This document shows positions 53,294 to 62,639 of a DNA stretch of 64,000 nt, piece by piece. A program made the position numbers and the translations under genes. The notes below the pieces were generated by a model. That model was not told where the DNA came from. It saw only the letters and a list, made by a program, of their open reading frames with translations, and searched no databases. The DNA comes from an uncultured Lachnospiraceae bacterium (GTDB taxonomy: Bacteria; Bacillota; Clostridia; Lachnospirales; Lachnospiraceae): assembly GCA_900319245.1 (NCBI GenBank), contig ONNQ01000016.1:590-64589 (forward strand), in the 5' to 3' direction. Every line of letters begins with the position of its first letter. Position 1 is the stretch's first letter.

Positions 53294-54043
53294 TCAATAG
53301 TCCACTTTCATAAGGCATAGCCCCTGTGCGGGCGCCGTATAGCCTGCCAGCTTCCGGTTCCTGCCCTCCAGGATCCCGGCCATATCCTCCGGCTCTCGTT
53401 TGCCATATCCGACTTCCAGCAGGGTCCCGGTCATGATCCGGACCATATTCTGCAGAAATCCGTTTCCGTGGTAATAAAAGCGTATGTAATTTCCGCTCTC
53501 TTCGATCCGGATCACGTCCACGACGCGGATCGTCGATTTCTTCATCCTCGTATTGCCGCAGAAGCTCTTGTAGTCGTGCATGCCCGTCAGGTATTCCGCC
53601 GCCTCCCGCATGCGTTCCACATCCGGCTCCCGTTCCAAAACGGTCACATACCGCCTGTCAAATACAGGCTTGGTTGTCCCGTACCAGCAGGTATAGCGGT
53701 AGGTCTTGCCGATTGCCTTAAAGCGGCTGTGAAACCGGTCCGCCGCCAGTTTCACGCTGTTCACGCTGATGTCATCCGGGAGATAGCGGTTCATGTAAGC
53801 CTGGATCTCCTCCTCGGACTTGTCCGTGTCGAGGAGCACGTTGCAGGTCATCGCGCGCGCGTGAACGCCTGCGTCTGTCCGCCCCGCACCGATCACCGTC
53901 ACCGACTCTCCCTCGGGCAGGTCCAGCATCTGGCTCAGCACATTCTCCAGTTTCCCCTGTATTGTCAGATCCGTATCCGGCTGATGCTCCCAGCCAAAAT
54001 ATCGTGTACCGTCATAACTGACGACAAGCTTATAATTTTTCAT
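53294..54043 (-). CDS. truA: tRNA pseudouridine synthase A
   Basis: A 249-residue TruA enzyme modifying positions 38-40 of tRNA anticodon arms. The catalytic Asp57 lies in GAGRTDAGVHARAM, and the fold markers YDGTRYFGWEHQPDTDLTIQ and FLQNMVRIMTGTLLEVG are present. It lies 21 bases after a small gene of the MoxR/VWA operon. Confidence 0.97.
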   Translation of the reverse strand: MKNYKLVVSYDGTRYFGWEHQPDTDLTIQGKLENVLSQMLDLPEGESVTVIGAGRTDAGVHARAMTCNVLLDTDKSEEEIQAYMNRYLPDDISVNSVKLAADRFHSRFKAIGKTYRYTCWYGTTKPVFDRRYVTVLEREPDVERMREAAEYLTGMHDYKSFCGNTRMKKSTIRVVDVIRIEESGNYIRFYYHGNGFLQNMVRIMTGTLLEVGYGKREPEDMAGILEGRNRKLAGYTAPAQGLCLMKVDY

Positions 54044-54064
54044 TCTTCACCTGCCATTTTCCGC

Positions 54065-54400
54065 TTACTGCTTTCTTTTCAGGAGCGCGAACAATTCCTC
54101 CGCGGCTCTCTTGTTTTCCACGGTGAGCACCTCTGCGCCGCTTCCATAGATCACGCGGACGGTGGGCAATTCGATGTGATACCCGCCCATGGCGCTGTCC
54201 TCGTCCCGGCTCTCCCTGCCCGGGATCACCCCGCGGATCTTGTCCAGCGGAATATAGCGCCAGGAAAACCCCTTGTCCGGTATGTAGAGCGCTCTCTCGC
54301 CCAGATGATATTGTTCTATGACGCGAGATCCTCTGAAATCCTTACCGGGATCCTCGATCGCAAATTCCGGCAGAACCGGCCTGTATCCCCAAAAAGCCAT
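54065..54400 (-). CDS. small protein of unknown function (PH-like beta fold)
   Basis: A 111-residue protein (MAFWGYRPVLPEFAIEDPGK at the start, then RALYIPDKGFSWRYIPLDKI and LTVENKRAAEELFALLKRKQ). Short beta strands and a C-terminal helix suggest a PH-like fold; the family is unknown. An upstream extension to 54487 overlaps the AAA gene's C-terminus and lacks a site. It is in the operon with the AAA/VWA genes and truA. Confidence 0.65.
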   Translation of the reverse strand: MAFWGYRPVLPEFAIEDPGKDFRGSRVIEQYHLGERALYIPDKGFSWRYIPLDKIRGVIPGRESRDEDSAMGGYHIELPTVRVIYGSGAEVLTVENKRAAEELFALLKRKQ

Positions 54401-54458
54401 TTCCTTGTCTCTCCCACTGCCTGGCCGTCTGTAAACTTGCTTTATTATACCATATCTC

Positions 54459-55997
54459 TTACAGCGCAAGAAGTTCCATGGCCTCATGCTGCAAGCTCTC
54501 CCTGCGATCCTTTAAAAGGAGCAGACGGTTGTAGCGGTAGTAAGCGTCGTTTCCACACTCGCTCACAAACTGCAGACTGTAATAGCCGGCTGTCAGTTCC
54601 GACAGAAACAGGACGATCTCCTGTCCCTCGCCGAAGGTAGCGGAAAGGAAGCGGAAGCTGTTGGTCAGGTGTCTGTCCGCAGCTTCGATCTGGGCCTTTC
54701 TGTCCGCCTCAGATGCGTCAAAGGCCGCTTTGAGCAGCATAAAGTCGCGCCGTGCGTCCATGGTTCCCTCGAGACGGAGCAGTTTCTCCATATCAAGAAG
54801 CCGCAGGGAGACCTTTCTGGCAATCTTCTCTTCCTCTCTCGAGAGCATTCTCGCTTTCTTTCGTCTTGCGATCTCCCCTTCACAGACAAGCCGCCTTGCG
54901 GATACCAATTCGCGGGCGCTCTGCGCGTCGCCGCCTGCACTTTGTGCCTTGAGATCCCCACGGATCCCCACCAGTTCCTTCAGCACGCGCTCCTGGATCT
55001 GTTTGTTCTCGGCGTAGGCCGCAAATTCCTGATTCAGGCTGTCGATGAGAAGGCCCAAGATGCTCAGCTTTTCATCAAACGGCGCCTCTTTGAGCGCGCT
55101 GCTCTCCTCGGGCACTGCGCCTTCGAGGATCTCCGGAATTCTGTAAAGCGTGCGATATTTGCTGTAGAGCTCGTAGTAGGCGGCAAATCCGGCCGCAATC
55201 TCCGGATCCTGCAGGTACTGGACGCAGAGCCGCTCGTCCACCTCGATTCCCATCTTTTCGTAGACCTTGATGATCCTCGACAGGTCCTCCCAGCCTCTCG
55301 CGGTGACGAACTGCCTGCCGTCGATCTGTGTTTTGACACTGTAGAAGTCCTTCTTGCGGATTTCCAGATAAGAGAGGATGGCGCCGTGCACGCCCGCCTG
55401 GTAGGCGTATTCCTTCCAGACCGTGAAATCCTCCTCGATATCGATCCTTTTCACGCGGTCCAGCGTCACGATGTCAAAATCGCGCACGGACTTATTGTAC
55501 TGGGGCGGGTTGCCGGCTGTGACGATGATAAAGCCCTCGGGCACCTTGTGGTTTCCGAACATCTTGTACTGCAGAAACTGCAGCATGGTCGGCGCCAGCG
55601 TCTCCGAGACGCAGTTGATCTCATCCAGAAAGAGGATGCCCTCCGTGATGCCGGACGCCTCGATCCGGTCATAGACCGACGCGACGATCTCGCTCATGGT
55701 GTATTCCGTGACGGCGTGCTCCTCCCCGCCGTATTCCTTGCGGGAGATGAAGGGAAGGCCGATAGCGCTCTGTCTGGTGTGATGGGTGATCGTGTAGGAA
55801 ATCAGGCTGATCCCCAGTTCCTCGGCGACCTGCTCCATGATGGCCGTCTTGCCGATGCCGGGCGGGCCCATGAGGAGAATGGGCCTTTGCCTCTCCGGCG
55901 GAATTTCATAGGCGCCGGTCTCGTCCTTGTGCAGGTAGGCCCTGACGGTATTGATGACTTCCTGTTTGGCTTCTTTAATGTTCAGTTTGATGCTCAA
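54459..55997 (-). CDS. MoxR-type AAA+ ATPase
   Basis: A 512-residue AAA+ protein. Walker A MGPPGIGKT (43-51), Walker B ILFLDEIN (about 121-128), sensor I VTAGNPPQYN and the DRVKRIDIEEDFTVW segment. The long helical C-terminal part is unusual among MoxR proteins. Its start overlaps the VWA gene by four bases, the usual MoxR-VWA pairing, in which the ATPase remodels or metal-loads a client with the VWA partner. Confidence 0.9.
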   Translation of the reverse strand: MSIKLNIKEAKQEVINTVRAYLHKDETGAYEIPPERQRPILLMGPPGIGKTAIMEQVAEELGISLISYTITHHTRQSAIGLPFISRKEYGGEEHAVTEYTMSEIVASVYDRIEASGITEGILFLDEINCVSETLAPTMLQFLQYKMFGNHKVPEGFIIVTAGNPPQYNKSVRDFDIVTLDRVKRIDIEEDFTVWKEYAYQAGVHGAILSYLEIRKKDFYSVKTQIDGRQFVTARGWEDLSRIIKVYEKMGIEVDERLCVQYLQDPEIAAGFAAYYELYSKYRTLYRIPEILEGAVPEESSALKEAPFDEKLSILGLLIDSLNQEFAAYAENKQIQERVLKELVGIRGDLKAQSAGGDAQSARELVSARRLVCEGEIARRKKARMLSREEEKIARKVSLRLLDMEKLLRLEGTMDARRDFMLLKAAFDASEADRKAQIEAADRHLTNSFRFLSATFGEGQEIVLFLSELTAGYYSLQFVSECGNDAYYRYNRLLLLKDRRESLQHEAMELLAL

Positions 55998-57418
55998 TTT
56001 GTTCCCTCGCGTTTCTCCACTGTCTCCATCCCCTCAGGGGTCAGGAATAATTTCATTGCCCAGTCCGGCACGCCGGTGTCGTCGAGCTCTTCGTCCCGCC
56101 AAAACACAAATGCCGTCTCATAATCGGTCGGCTTATGCGGGTATACGCCAAAGCCGTCGGTAAAATACATAAGTCCCTTGAGATTTTCCAGTTCGCCCGC
56201 TGCCCGCAGGTCCTCTATGTAGTTAAAAACAGGTCGGAAATCGGTTCCGAAGCCCCCCTTGACCTCAAACTCGTTTGCGTACTGCTGCAGGTCTCTAAGA
56301 TCCGTGATCACTCGGTCGTTCTGCACCTGGTCGTCACATTCGATCAGGTGGATCTCGGTCTTCTTAAAAAAGCTCCCGATCCCGGACAGAAGGTCCGCCG
56401 TCTCATTCAGGAACTGCTGCACCAGAACTTTCTGGCAGGAGGCCGACGTATCGATGGCGATCACCAGGGAGTCCACTTTTCGGACCTCCCGAAACTCATT
56501 TTCCTCAATGAGGGGCATATTGCCGTAGAGCTCCATGCCGTAGTAATAAAAACCGTAGTCAAAGGAGTCGAGGTCCACGCCTGCTTCCTCCCGCAGGATG
56601 GAGAATCGCTGCAGAAATTCTCTGTAATCGGTGCGCTTTCTGCTCTCAAAGCGAAGAATCCTGGAGAGAGAGCCGTGCTCCTCGCTCTTCTCCTTCCCCA
56701 TGATCTCCAGATCCGCCTCGATCTGCTCCGCGTTTTTCTTCCACTCGTCCTCTTTGGGCTGCACCGGTTTGAGATTGCGGGACTCCTGCGTCTCCTGCTG
56801 CCCATCTCCGCCGTCTCTGTCCGGCGGTGCGCCGGGCGGCGCCTGGGGCGGCCGTTTCTGCGGCTCCTCGTCGTCTTCCATACGCTGCCAGAAGCTGTGG
56901 TCATCGACGGTGAAGGCACGCCGGAGCGCTTCCTCCACGCTGTAGTCGCGGTCCCTGGACAAGAACCAAGCGTAGATCTTCTCCGCGGTCAGGATCTTGA
57001 GTTCTCCCTCCAGCTTCTCGTACCACTCCTCCCGAAAGGTCGAGTGGGGCCTTGCGATCACGTCGTAGGACATGGAATCCACGACCGATTCCGCCGCGAT
57101 ATCGCAGCAGAGATCCCATAGCTCCGGGTCCTCTCTGTCTCTAGATGAGAACATATGCCGGAACAGGCAGTGCAGCAGCATGTGCACATAGGTCCTGTTC
57201 ATGCGGCGGGGCCTTTCCACATATTCCTGCAGCAAAAATCCGGGGTTGAATCGTATATAGGCCGCGTCCGTTCCGACGGACGAAGTTCTTAGATCCATCT
57301 TAAATCCAAGGCTGTTCAAAGCCGGCGCCATAAAACGCATGGACAATAAAAGCTCCGTGCGCACCGCGTCCAGGATCCGAAATCCCATCTCTTCCAGCTT
57401 TTCTCTGGTCTCCGACAT
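55994..57418 (-). CDS. VWA-domain protein, DUF2201 type
   Basis: A 474-residue partner of the MoxR ATPase. The N-terminal half (SMRFMAPALNSLGFKMDLRT; HMLLHCLFRHMFSSRDREDP) is the DUF2201 metallopeptidase-like domain. A Pro/Gly/Asp-rich linker (about 195-225) follows. The C-terminal VWA domain has the MIDAS motif VIAIDTSASC (about 315-325). The start at MSETREK has GGAGG. The C-terminal HLIECDDQVQ and FGTDFRPVFNYIEDLRAAGE segments complete the fold. Confidence 0.9.
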   Translation of the reverse strand: MSETREKLEEMGFRILDAVRTELLLSMRFMAPALNSLGFKMDLRTSSVGTDAAYIRFNPGFLLQEYVERPRRMNRTYVHMLLHCLFRHMFSSRDREDPELWDLCCDIAAESVVDSMSYDVIARPHSTFREEWYEKLEGELKILTAEKIYAWFLSRDRDYSVEEALRRAFTVDDHSFWQRMEDDEEPQKRPPQAPPGAPPDRDGGDGQQETQESRNLKPVQPKEDEWKKNAEQIEADLEIMGKEKSEEHGSLSRILRFESRKRTDYREFLQRFSILREEAGVDLDSFDYGFYYYGMELYGNMPLIEENEFREVRKVDSLVIAIDTSASCQKVLVQQFLNETADLLSGIGSFFKKTEIHLIECDDQVQNDRVITDLRDLQQYANEFEVKGGFGTDFRPVFNYIEDLRAAGELENLKGLMYFTDGFGVYPHKPTDYETAFVFWRDEELDDTGVPDWAMKLFLTPEGMETVEKREGTN

Positions 57419-57510
57419 CGATACCTCCATCATGAAGCAGTTTCTTCTCTATTTTGCCAAACTCTCTGCTTCGCTGCCACTTGACTGCCGCTGCGCCTTC
57501 CTAAGGTCCC

Positions 57511-58407
57511 TTACCAGTCTTCCAATTCCAGCGACAGGCCAAGGCCTGTCTCCTGCTTCTTGTTCTGCCGCCCGCTCTCCATCAAAAGCGCGCAGATCGC
57601 CGTTTCTTTCAGGTCCGAGGCGGTCCGCAGGGCCGCGGCAATGGCGTTTTCATCCGCCAGCCCCTTCTCCGTGATCATGCGCACCCGGTCAATCTGTCCG
57701 CGCCGTATGAACAGGTCCAGCGCCTCTTTCGCATGTCCGCGCAGAAACGCCGTGTACCGCGTCTGTGCGGCCTCATCCAGGTCATGCGGATACAGCAGGC
57801 GGTCCGTGGCGATGATCGACGCGAACGATGGATCGTCGTGTTCCATAAACGGAAAGAGACGGTCGTATTCCCGGTAGCGGATCTCCTTTTTGTGCACGCA
57901 GTTTCTGTATGCGTATCCGCCCCCCTCATAGGCGAACTGGATGGTCCTTGCCATTGTGTTCTCCGAGGCGATCAGCGCGTAGGAGGGAAAGGACAAGCAG
58001 ATCTCTTCTTCGGGAAGATGCAGATGAAAGCTCATGGCGTGATCGTTGTCCTCCAGCATTTCCCGCATCAGCGCATAGGGCCTTTTGCTGCCATACAGTT
58101 CGATCCATTCCAGTTCCCCGCACTGCCGGATCACGCCGTCGTAATAGTCCTCCACACTGTCATGCAGCGTAATTTTCCGGAGGTTCGCGCAGTTGTGGAA
58201 GGCGAACAGGCTGAGTCTCCTCAGAGAAGCCGGGAGGCTGACCTCTTGAAGGTCCGCGCGCCGCTCGAAGGCGTGTCTTCCGATGCTGCGCACCGCCAGC
58301 CCGCCGATCTGTTCCGGGATCGTCAGATTCTTTACGCTTCCCTCAAAGCCGGTTATTTCCAGGCATTCCTCCCGCTGATACTCTATTGTGTCATAAACTA
58401 AAGGCAT
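57511..58407 (-). CDS. leucine-rich repeat protein, BspA-like, leading the MoxR/VWA operon
   Basis: A 298-residue protein. Residues 20-110 have LRR_5-type repeats (VKNLTIPEQIGGLAVRSIGR; LQEVSLPASLRRLSLFAFHN; LRKITLHDSV). The second half is helical and charged. No signal peptide is present, so it is probably cytoplasmic, unlike many BspA-type proteins. It precedes the VWA gene by 92 bases in the same direction, and an AAGGAG site plus a TATAAT -10 (58437-58442) stand upstream. Confidence 0.8.
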   Translation of the reverse strand: MPLVYDTIEYQREECLEITGFEGSVKNLTIPEQIGGLAVRSIGRHAFERRADLQEVSLPASLRRLSLFAFHNCANLRKITLHDSVEDYYDGVIRQCGELEWIELYGSKRPYALMREMLEDNDHAMSFHLHLPEEEICLSFPSYALIASENTMARTIQFAYEGGGYAYRNCVHKKEIRYREYDRLFPFMEHDDPSFASIIATDRLLYPHDLDEAAQTRYTAFLRGHAKEALDLFIRRGQIDRVRMITEKGLADENAIAAALRTASDLKETAICALLMESGRQNKKQETGLGLSLELEDW

Positions 58408-58538
58408 TGATCCGATGCTCCTTCCTACTGCTGAAAATTATAACAAATCGGAAGCCATCACACCATTGCCTGTTGACAATGTCCGTCTGCCTCTTACGTA
58501 CTTCGCGCTGCCTGTGCCTAATCGTTGATCCCCCGTAA

Positions 58539-58564
58539 AAAGAGCTGCCTTGCGGCAGCTCTTT
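58539..58564 (-). terminator. terminator of the lipoprotein gene at 58.7-59.5 kb
   Basis: Perfect 11-bp stem AAAGAGCTGCC/GGCAGCTCTTT with a four-base loop and TTTTTAC on the minus strand. Confidence 0.88.
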
Positions 58565-58654
58565 CATTCCTGACATCGGGGAATCGTGTTATTTCTATTC
58601 TTTATTCTTTCCCGTTCATGTCTTTTCGTTATGATCTTTTTCGTTATGATCTTT

Positions 58655-59551
58655 TCAGCCCAGAATTCCATCCAGAATATTCAGGTGATCGACGTCGATC
58701 GCATTTTCCGTGACATGCGCAGGGACTTCCATGCTATCCAGTGTGTCAAACTCGTCAAAGTGGAACGTCAGTATGAACGCCTTGGCCTCTCCGTCCCAAT
58801 CCTGATTGCCGGTCATGTGCTTTATGAGGACATTGCCCAGTGCTGTGCAGTCAAACCGAAACTCGGCGGGGCGGCCGGACTTCGCATCCACATAGACGGT
58901 GATATCGGCGGAGCTTTCCGACAGATCCAGATCCGCCGGCAGGTCAAACTTGCCGGACTCCGCAACGCTCTTCACCAGTTCCTGCAGGGCCGGCCCACTG
59001 ATGGCGATATCCATTCTCCGCACCTCCTGGTCGCCCAGCATCTCTGTCTCCTTGGACGCTTCCGCCTTGATCTCGCCCTGCATGATCTTCTGGATCATGC
59101 CAAATACGAATTTGGTGCTGTCAAAAGAGGCCGTCGTTTCGCTCTCTGTCCCTGTCTGTTGATGACGAAGCCACTTTCCCTTCTGAAGATTGGTATAGGA
59201 AGTGAAGCCATCGCCCTCCTGCAGCGCATAATTCTCCAGCGCCACCGGATAGGAAAAGCCGAGTGCGGAGACTGTGACCGTCCCTGTTTCATGGGACTTC
59301 AAATTCTCGCCGGTCAGCATCTGCACCTCGAGATCCGCATTGATTCCAATCTCGCCGCCGATCCCCATATAGGAGATCGTGCCGTCATAGTCCACGGTCA
59401 GTTCTCCGGTCACCGATTGCAGCGCCTGCATTTTGCTGACTGTCTTGCCGGCGATGACGGGCGGCGTCGAACTCACATGATTCAGGGCGGTAAACATCCC
59501 AATGCAAGCTGCAACTGCTGCAATGACGATAACTAGAATTCTCTTTTTCAT
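58655..59551 (-). CDS. probable lipoprotein of unknown function
   Basis: A 298-residue exported protein with a basic start, hydrophobic core and lipobox VAAC (Cys16). The mature part is beta-rich with repeated strand patterns (LTVDYDGTISYMGIGGEIGI; ADITVYVDAKSGRPAEFRFD), as in LolA-like or DUF6612-like surface proteins. The substrate is unknown. A terminator follows. Confidence 0.72.
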   Translation of the reverse strand: MKKRILVIVIAAVAACIGMFTALNHVSSTPPVIAGKTVSKMQALQSVTGELTVDYDGTISYMGIGGEIGINADLEVQMLTGENLKSHETGTVTVSALGFSYPVALENYALQEGDGFTSYTNLQKGKWLRHQQTGTESETTASFDSTKFVFGMIQKIMQGEIKAEASKETEMLGDQEVRRMDIAISGPALQELVKSVAESGKFDLPADLDLSESSADITVYVDAKSGRPAEFRFDCTALGNVLIKHMTGNQDWDGEAKAFILTFHFDEFDTLDSMEVPAHVTENAIDVDHLNILDGILG

Positions 59552-59577
59552 ACGACCAGCTCCTTATTACGAATCAT

Positions 59578-60204
59578 TTAATGACTGGCAGGCGTATCCT
59601 TTCCATAGCGAAGGGGCATTGAGATTTTCTCGTTAAAAAGCTGAATGATCGGTCCTGTGCCAAATGCGGTCAGTACCGTCCCGATTCCCACTGTGGCGCC
59701 GAGAATCCCTCCGATCGCGACACAGAGAAAATCCGTGGACACACGCACTACTCTGAAGGCCCATCCTTTCCTCTCCGAGATTGTCAGCGCGATCCAGTCA
59801 TAGGCCGACACGCCCATATCCGCGACAAAATACAGAGAGGCGGCAAAGGAAGCCAGGATCAACGCCAGCAGCATCAGCAGAACCCGCAAAAATACGGAGG
59901 GTGCCGGAAAGATCCTTGACAGGATCACGTCCGTGTACTCCACCACGTATCCCAGCAGAAAAAGGTTGATGATGGTGCCAAGGCCGATCATATGCTTGTT
60001 AAAAAAGAACATAAATACAAGCAGGATCCCGTTCAGGATCACATAAAAGGTGCCAAAGGAGAGGGGCGTCAGTCCCCATGTCCCATGGGCAAATACCTGA
60101 AAGGGATCCATGCCAAATGCGGTGAACCCAAATGTTCCCGCGGCAACGCCTGACAGAAAAACTCCTGTGATACACATTAAGAGACGTTTATTTTTTTCAT
60201 TCAT
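59578..60204 (-). CDS. YczE/YitT-like integral membrane protein
   Basis: A 208-residue protein with about five transmembrane segments (LLMCITGVFLSGVAAGTFGF; SFGTFYVILNGILLVFMFFF; ADMGVSAYDWIALTISERKG; IGGILGATVGIGTVLTAFGTG). The layout matches the YczE family of Firmicute membrane proteins of unknown function. The start at 60204 (MNEKNKRLLM) has AAAGGA upstream. Confidence 0.8.
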   Translation of the reverse strand: MNEKNKRLLMCITGVFLSGVAAGTFGFTAFGMDPFQVFAHGTWGLTPLSFGTFYVILNGILLVFMFFFNKHMIGLGTIINLFLLGYVVEYTDVILSRIFPAPSVFLRVLLMLLALILASFAASLYFVADMGVSAYDWIALTISERKGWAFRVVRVSTDFLCVAIGGILGATVGIGTVLTAFGTGPIIQLFNEKISMPLRYGKDTPASH

Positions 60205-60277
60205 TACATTATCATCCTTTTGTGTCTTTTCTATGTGCTGTCGATGCGTATTGGACCTCACAGGGCTATACGGCTAA

Positions 60278-60315
60278 ACCGGCCCTCTGCCGTTACATAA
60301 CGGCAGAGAGCCGGT
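60278..60315 (-). terminator. terminator-like hairpin after galE
   Basis: Seventeen-bp stem ACCGGC-CTCTGCCGTTA/TAACGGCAGAG-GCCGGT with a mismatch and a two-base apex; only three T's follow on the minus strand, so termination may be partial. Confidence 0.65.
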
Positions 60316-60343
60316 CTGTTCGACTCTATGATCCTGATTCGAT

Positions 60344-61360
60344 TTATTCTACATATCCGTCAGGGTTCTTGCTCTGCCAGTTCCAACCGTCCCTGCACAT
60401 GTCTTCCAGGTTCTTCTCCGCTGTCCAGCCGAGCACTTCCTTCGCCTTTGCGGGGTCACTGTAGCAGACCGCGATATCGCCGGGTCTTCTGGGATCGATC
60501 ACATAGGGAAGGTCCTTGCCGCAGGCCTTGGAAAAGGCCTTGATAATGTCAAGAACACTGTATCCGTGTCCGGTTCCGAGGTTGAAGATATTGACGCCAT
60601 CCAGCTTCTCCATGCCCTCAATCGCCTTCACGTGGCCCTTGGCCAGGTCAACAACGTGGATATAATCGCGGATTCCGGTTCCGTCCGGTGTGTCGTAGTC
60701 ATTGCCGAATACGTGGACCTTCTCCAGCTTTCCGGACGCCACCTGCGCGACATAAGGGAGCAGGTTGTTGGGGATTCCCTTGGGATCTTCTCCGATCATG
60801 CCGCTCTCGTGGGCTCCGATGGGATTGAAATAGCGGAGCAGCATAACTTTCCAGCGGTTGTCCGCTTTCCAGATATCTGTCAGGATCCTCTCCTGCATGG
60901 ATTTGGTCTCGCCGTAAGGATTGGTCGTGATCCCCTTGGGGCACTCTTCCGTGATCGGCACAAACGCGGGATCGCCGTAAACGGTCGCCGATGAGGAGAA
61001 TACGATCTTGAAGCAGTCGTGCTCTCTCATGGATTTGCACAGTGTCAGTGTGGATCCCAGGTTGTTCTCATAGTATTCGATGGGCTTTCTGGTCGACTCG
61101 CCGACCGCCTTATAGCCCGCGAAATGAATGACCGCGTCGATCTTTTCCTTATCAAAAAGCGAATCGAGCGCTGCCTTGTCGCAGACATCCAATTCGTAAA
61201 AGGCAGGTCTCTTTCCGGTGATCGCCTCAATGCGGTCAACGACCATTGCCTTGGAATTATAGAGATTATCCGCAATCACAACTTCATAACCTGACTGCAG
61301 CAGTTCCACTACAGTATGACTTCCGATAAAGCCTGTTCCGCCAGTAACTAGTATTGCCAT
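60344..61360 (-). CDS. galE: UDP-glucose 4-epimerase
   Basis: A 338-residue extended SDR enzyme interconverting UDP-glucose and UDP-galactose. NAD site VTGGTGFIGSHTVVEL (5-20), the FSSSATVYGDP segment with catalytic Ser, and NPYGETKSMQE with the YxxxK pair. The C-terminal RPGDIAVCYSDPAKA segment is as in GalE. The start is fixed by AAGGAGG. It supplies nucleotide sugars for envelope polymers. Confidence 0.97.
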   Translation of the reverse strand: MAILVTGGTGFIGSHTVVELLQSGYEVVIADNLYNSKAMVVDRIEAITGKRPAFYELDVCDKAALDSLFDKEKIDAVIHFAGYKAVGESTRKPIEYYENNLGSTLTLCKSMREHDCFKIVFSSSATVYGDPAFVPITEECPKGITTNPYGETKSMQERILTDIWKADNRWKVMLLRYFNPIGAHESGMIGEDPKGIPNNLLPYVAQVASGKLEKVHVFGNDYDTPDGTGIRDYIHVVDLAKGHVKAIEGMEKLDGVNIFNLGTGHGYSVLDIIKAFSKACGKDLPYVIDPRRPGDIAVCYSDPAKAKEVLGWTAEKNLEDMCRDGWNWQSKNPDGYVE

Positions 61361-61488
61361 GGTGCTACCTCCTTCACCTGATTGTTTATCTAACATCTAT
61401 AATAATGCAAAAAACAACTTTCATAAACAATGTATTTTTGCACACTTTTTGATTCCTTATGTGATATACGCGCATGGGTTGACAGCGG

Positions 61489-62631
61489 TCATTTCAGCAC
61501 GCACTCCATGAGGACCGGATTATGATCCGTCTGAACAAATCCGATATCCCGGGTCTCACAGGACTTCACTTCGATGTTGGAGGAGACGATAAAACCGTCG
61601 ATCACATAATATTGGAATGTGTCATGATCAGCTCCCGCATACGGCTGGTCCAGCGAGCGGCATGTCGGAACATCGCTGTCCATCAGACACTGCCAGTCAT
61701 CTCCGAACTCCTCTGTGTCGATCGTGCCGGGCTGCCACTTGCCTTCCTGCTGCGGATAGGCGCTGATGTCTGTATTGTTGAAAGTCTGGTTGAAATCGCC
61801 GCCTGCTATGACATAGTTTCCTTTCACGGCTTCCTCGTTGAGGATGTCCCGCAGCGCTTTCGTCTGCGCGATCTTGCCCTCCCCGTCATCGAAAGCTTCC
61901 AGATGCAGGTTGATCAGGACCAGTTCCTTTTCTGATTCACGCACCGGAGTTCTTGTAATCAGCAGACAGCGCTTGAGATTGCCCAGCCTGACCGGCCACT
62001 TGAAAGGGCAGGGAAGCTGGATCCGCTCAGCCGACCCTATGCTGATATCAGTAAGCGTCATAATTCCGCTGCGGACTTTTCCGATCGGTGGGATCGGGAA
62101 GGGGACAAACTCCACGTCAAAGTTATAGGCGAAAGCCGGGATATAGTCCAGCTCATAGTCTTCCATCAACGTGTTGTTGATCTCGATCAGCTCATCGATA
62201 TGGTGTGAACGGGTGCTGTTACGGTCCACTTCCTGCAAAAAGCACACATCCGGCTGCAGCTGCGCAGCTGTCTGTTCAATGCCGGCAAGATTGTTCCGGA
62301 CTCTCTCCCGGTCTGCCGTCATGACGCTCTTCCCGCCGTCCATGAAGAAATCCGCGTTATCGCCAAGCGCCCCGTATCCGCAGTTCCAGGTCATCACCTT
62401 CAGGGAAATGCCCGGATAGATGGGATCGCCGGGCCAGGGGCTGACTGCCACATGTTCTCTTTCCTGCGGCCTGTACTCCGTCAGCGTCAGATATTCGAGA
62501 AGGCCCGCGAACAGGATTGCCGCGAGCAGGAACATCGACAACAGAAACCGCAGTATTTTGCCGGCGGGACCTTTTTTCCGGAGCCCGGTATTTGTGTTGT
62601 CCGATCGATACTGTTTGTTTTCCTTATCCAT
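61489..62631 (-). CDS. membrane-anchored EEP-family phosphatase/nuclease
   Basis: A 380-residue protein with an N-terminal transmembrane helix (about 25-45) and an endonuclease/exonuclease/phosphatase domain: KVMTWNCGYGALGD (Asn of the first motif), VCFLQEVDRNSTRSHHI (catalytic Glu), GGDFNQTFNN and TDHNPVLMECVLK (Asp-His pair). Substrates may be nucleic acids, phosphodiesters or phosphoinositides. Its ATG follows the stop of the DUF218 gene by eight bases. Confidence 0.86.
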   Translation of the reverse strand: MDKENKQYRSDNTNTGLRKKGPAGKILRFLLSMFLLAAILFAGLLEYLTLTEYRPQEREHVAVSPWPGDPIYPGISLKVMTWNCGYGALGDNADFFMDGGKSVMTADRERVRNNLAGIEQTAAQLQPDVCFLQEVDRNSTRSHHIDELIEINNTLMEDYELDYIPAFAYNFDVEFVPFPIPPIGKVRSGIMTLTDISIGSAERIQLPCPFKWPVRLGNLKRCLLITRTPVRESEKELVLINLHLEAFDDGEGKIAQTKALRDILNEEAVKGNYVIAGGDFNQTFNNTDISAYPQQEGKWQPGTIDTEEFGDDWQCLMDSDVPTCRSLDQPYAGADHDTFQYYVIDGFIVSSNIEVKSCETRDIGFVQTDHNPVLMECVLK

Positions 62632-62639
62632 TTCCTTCC

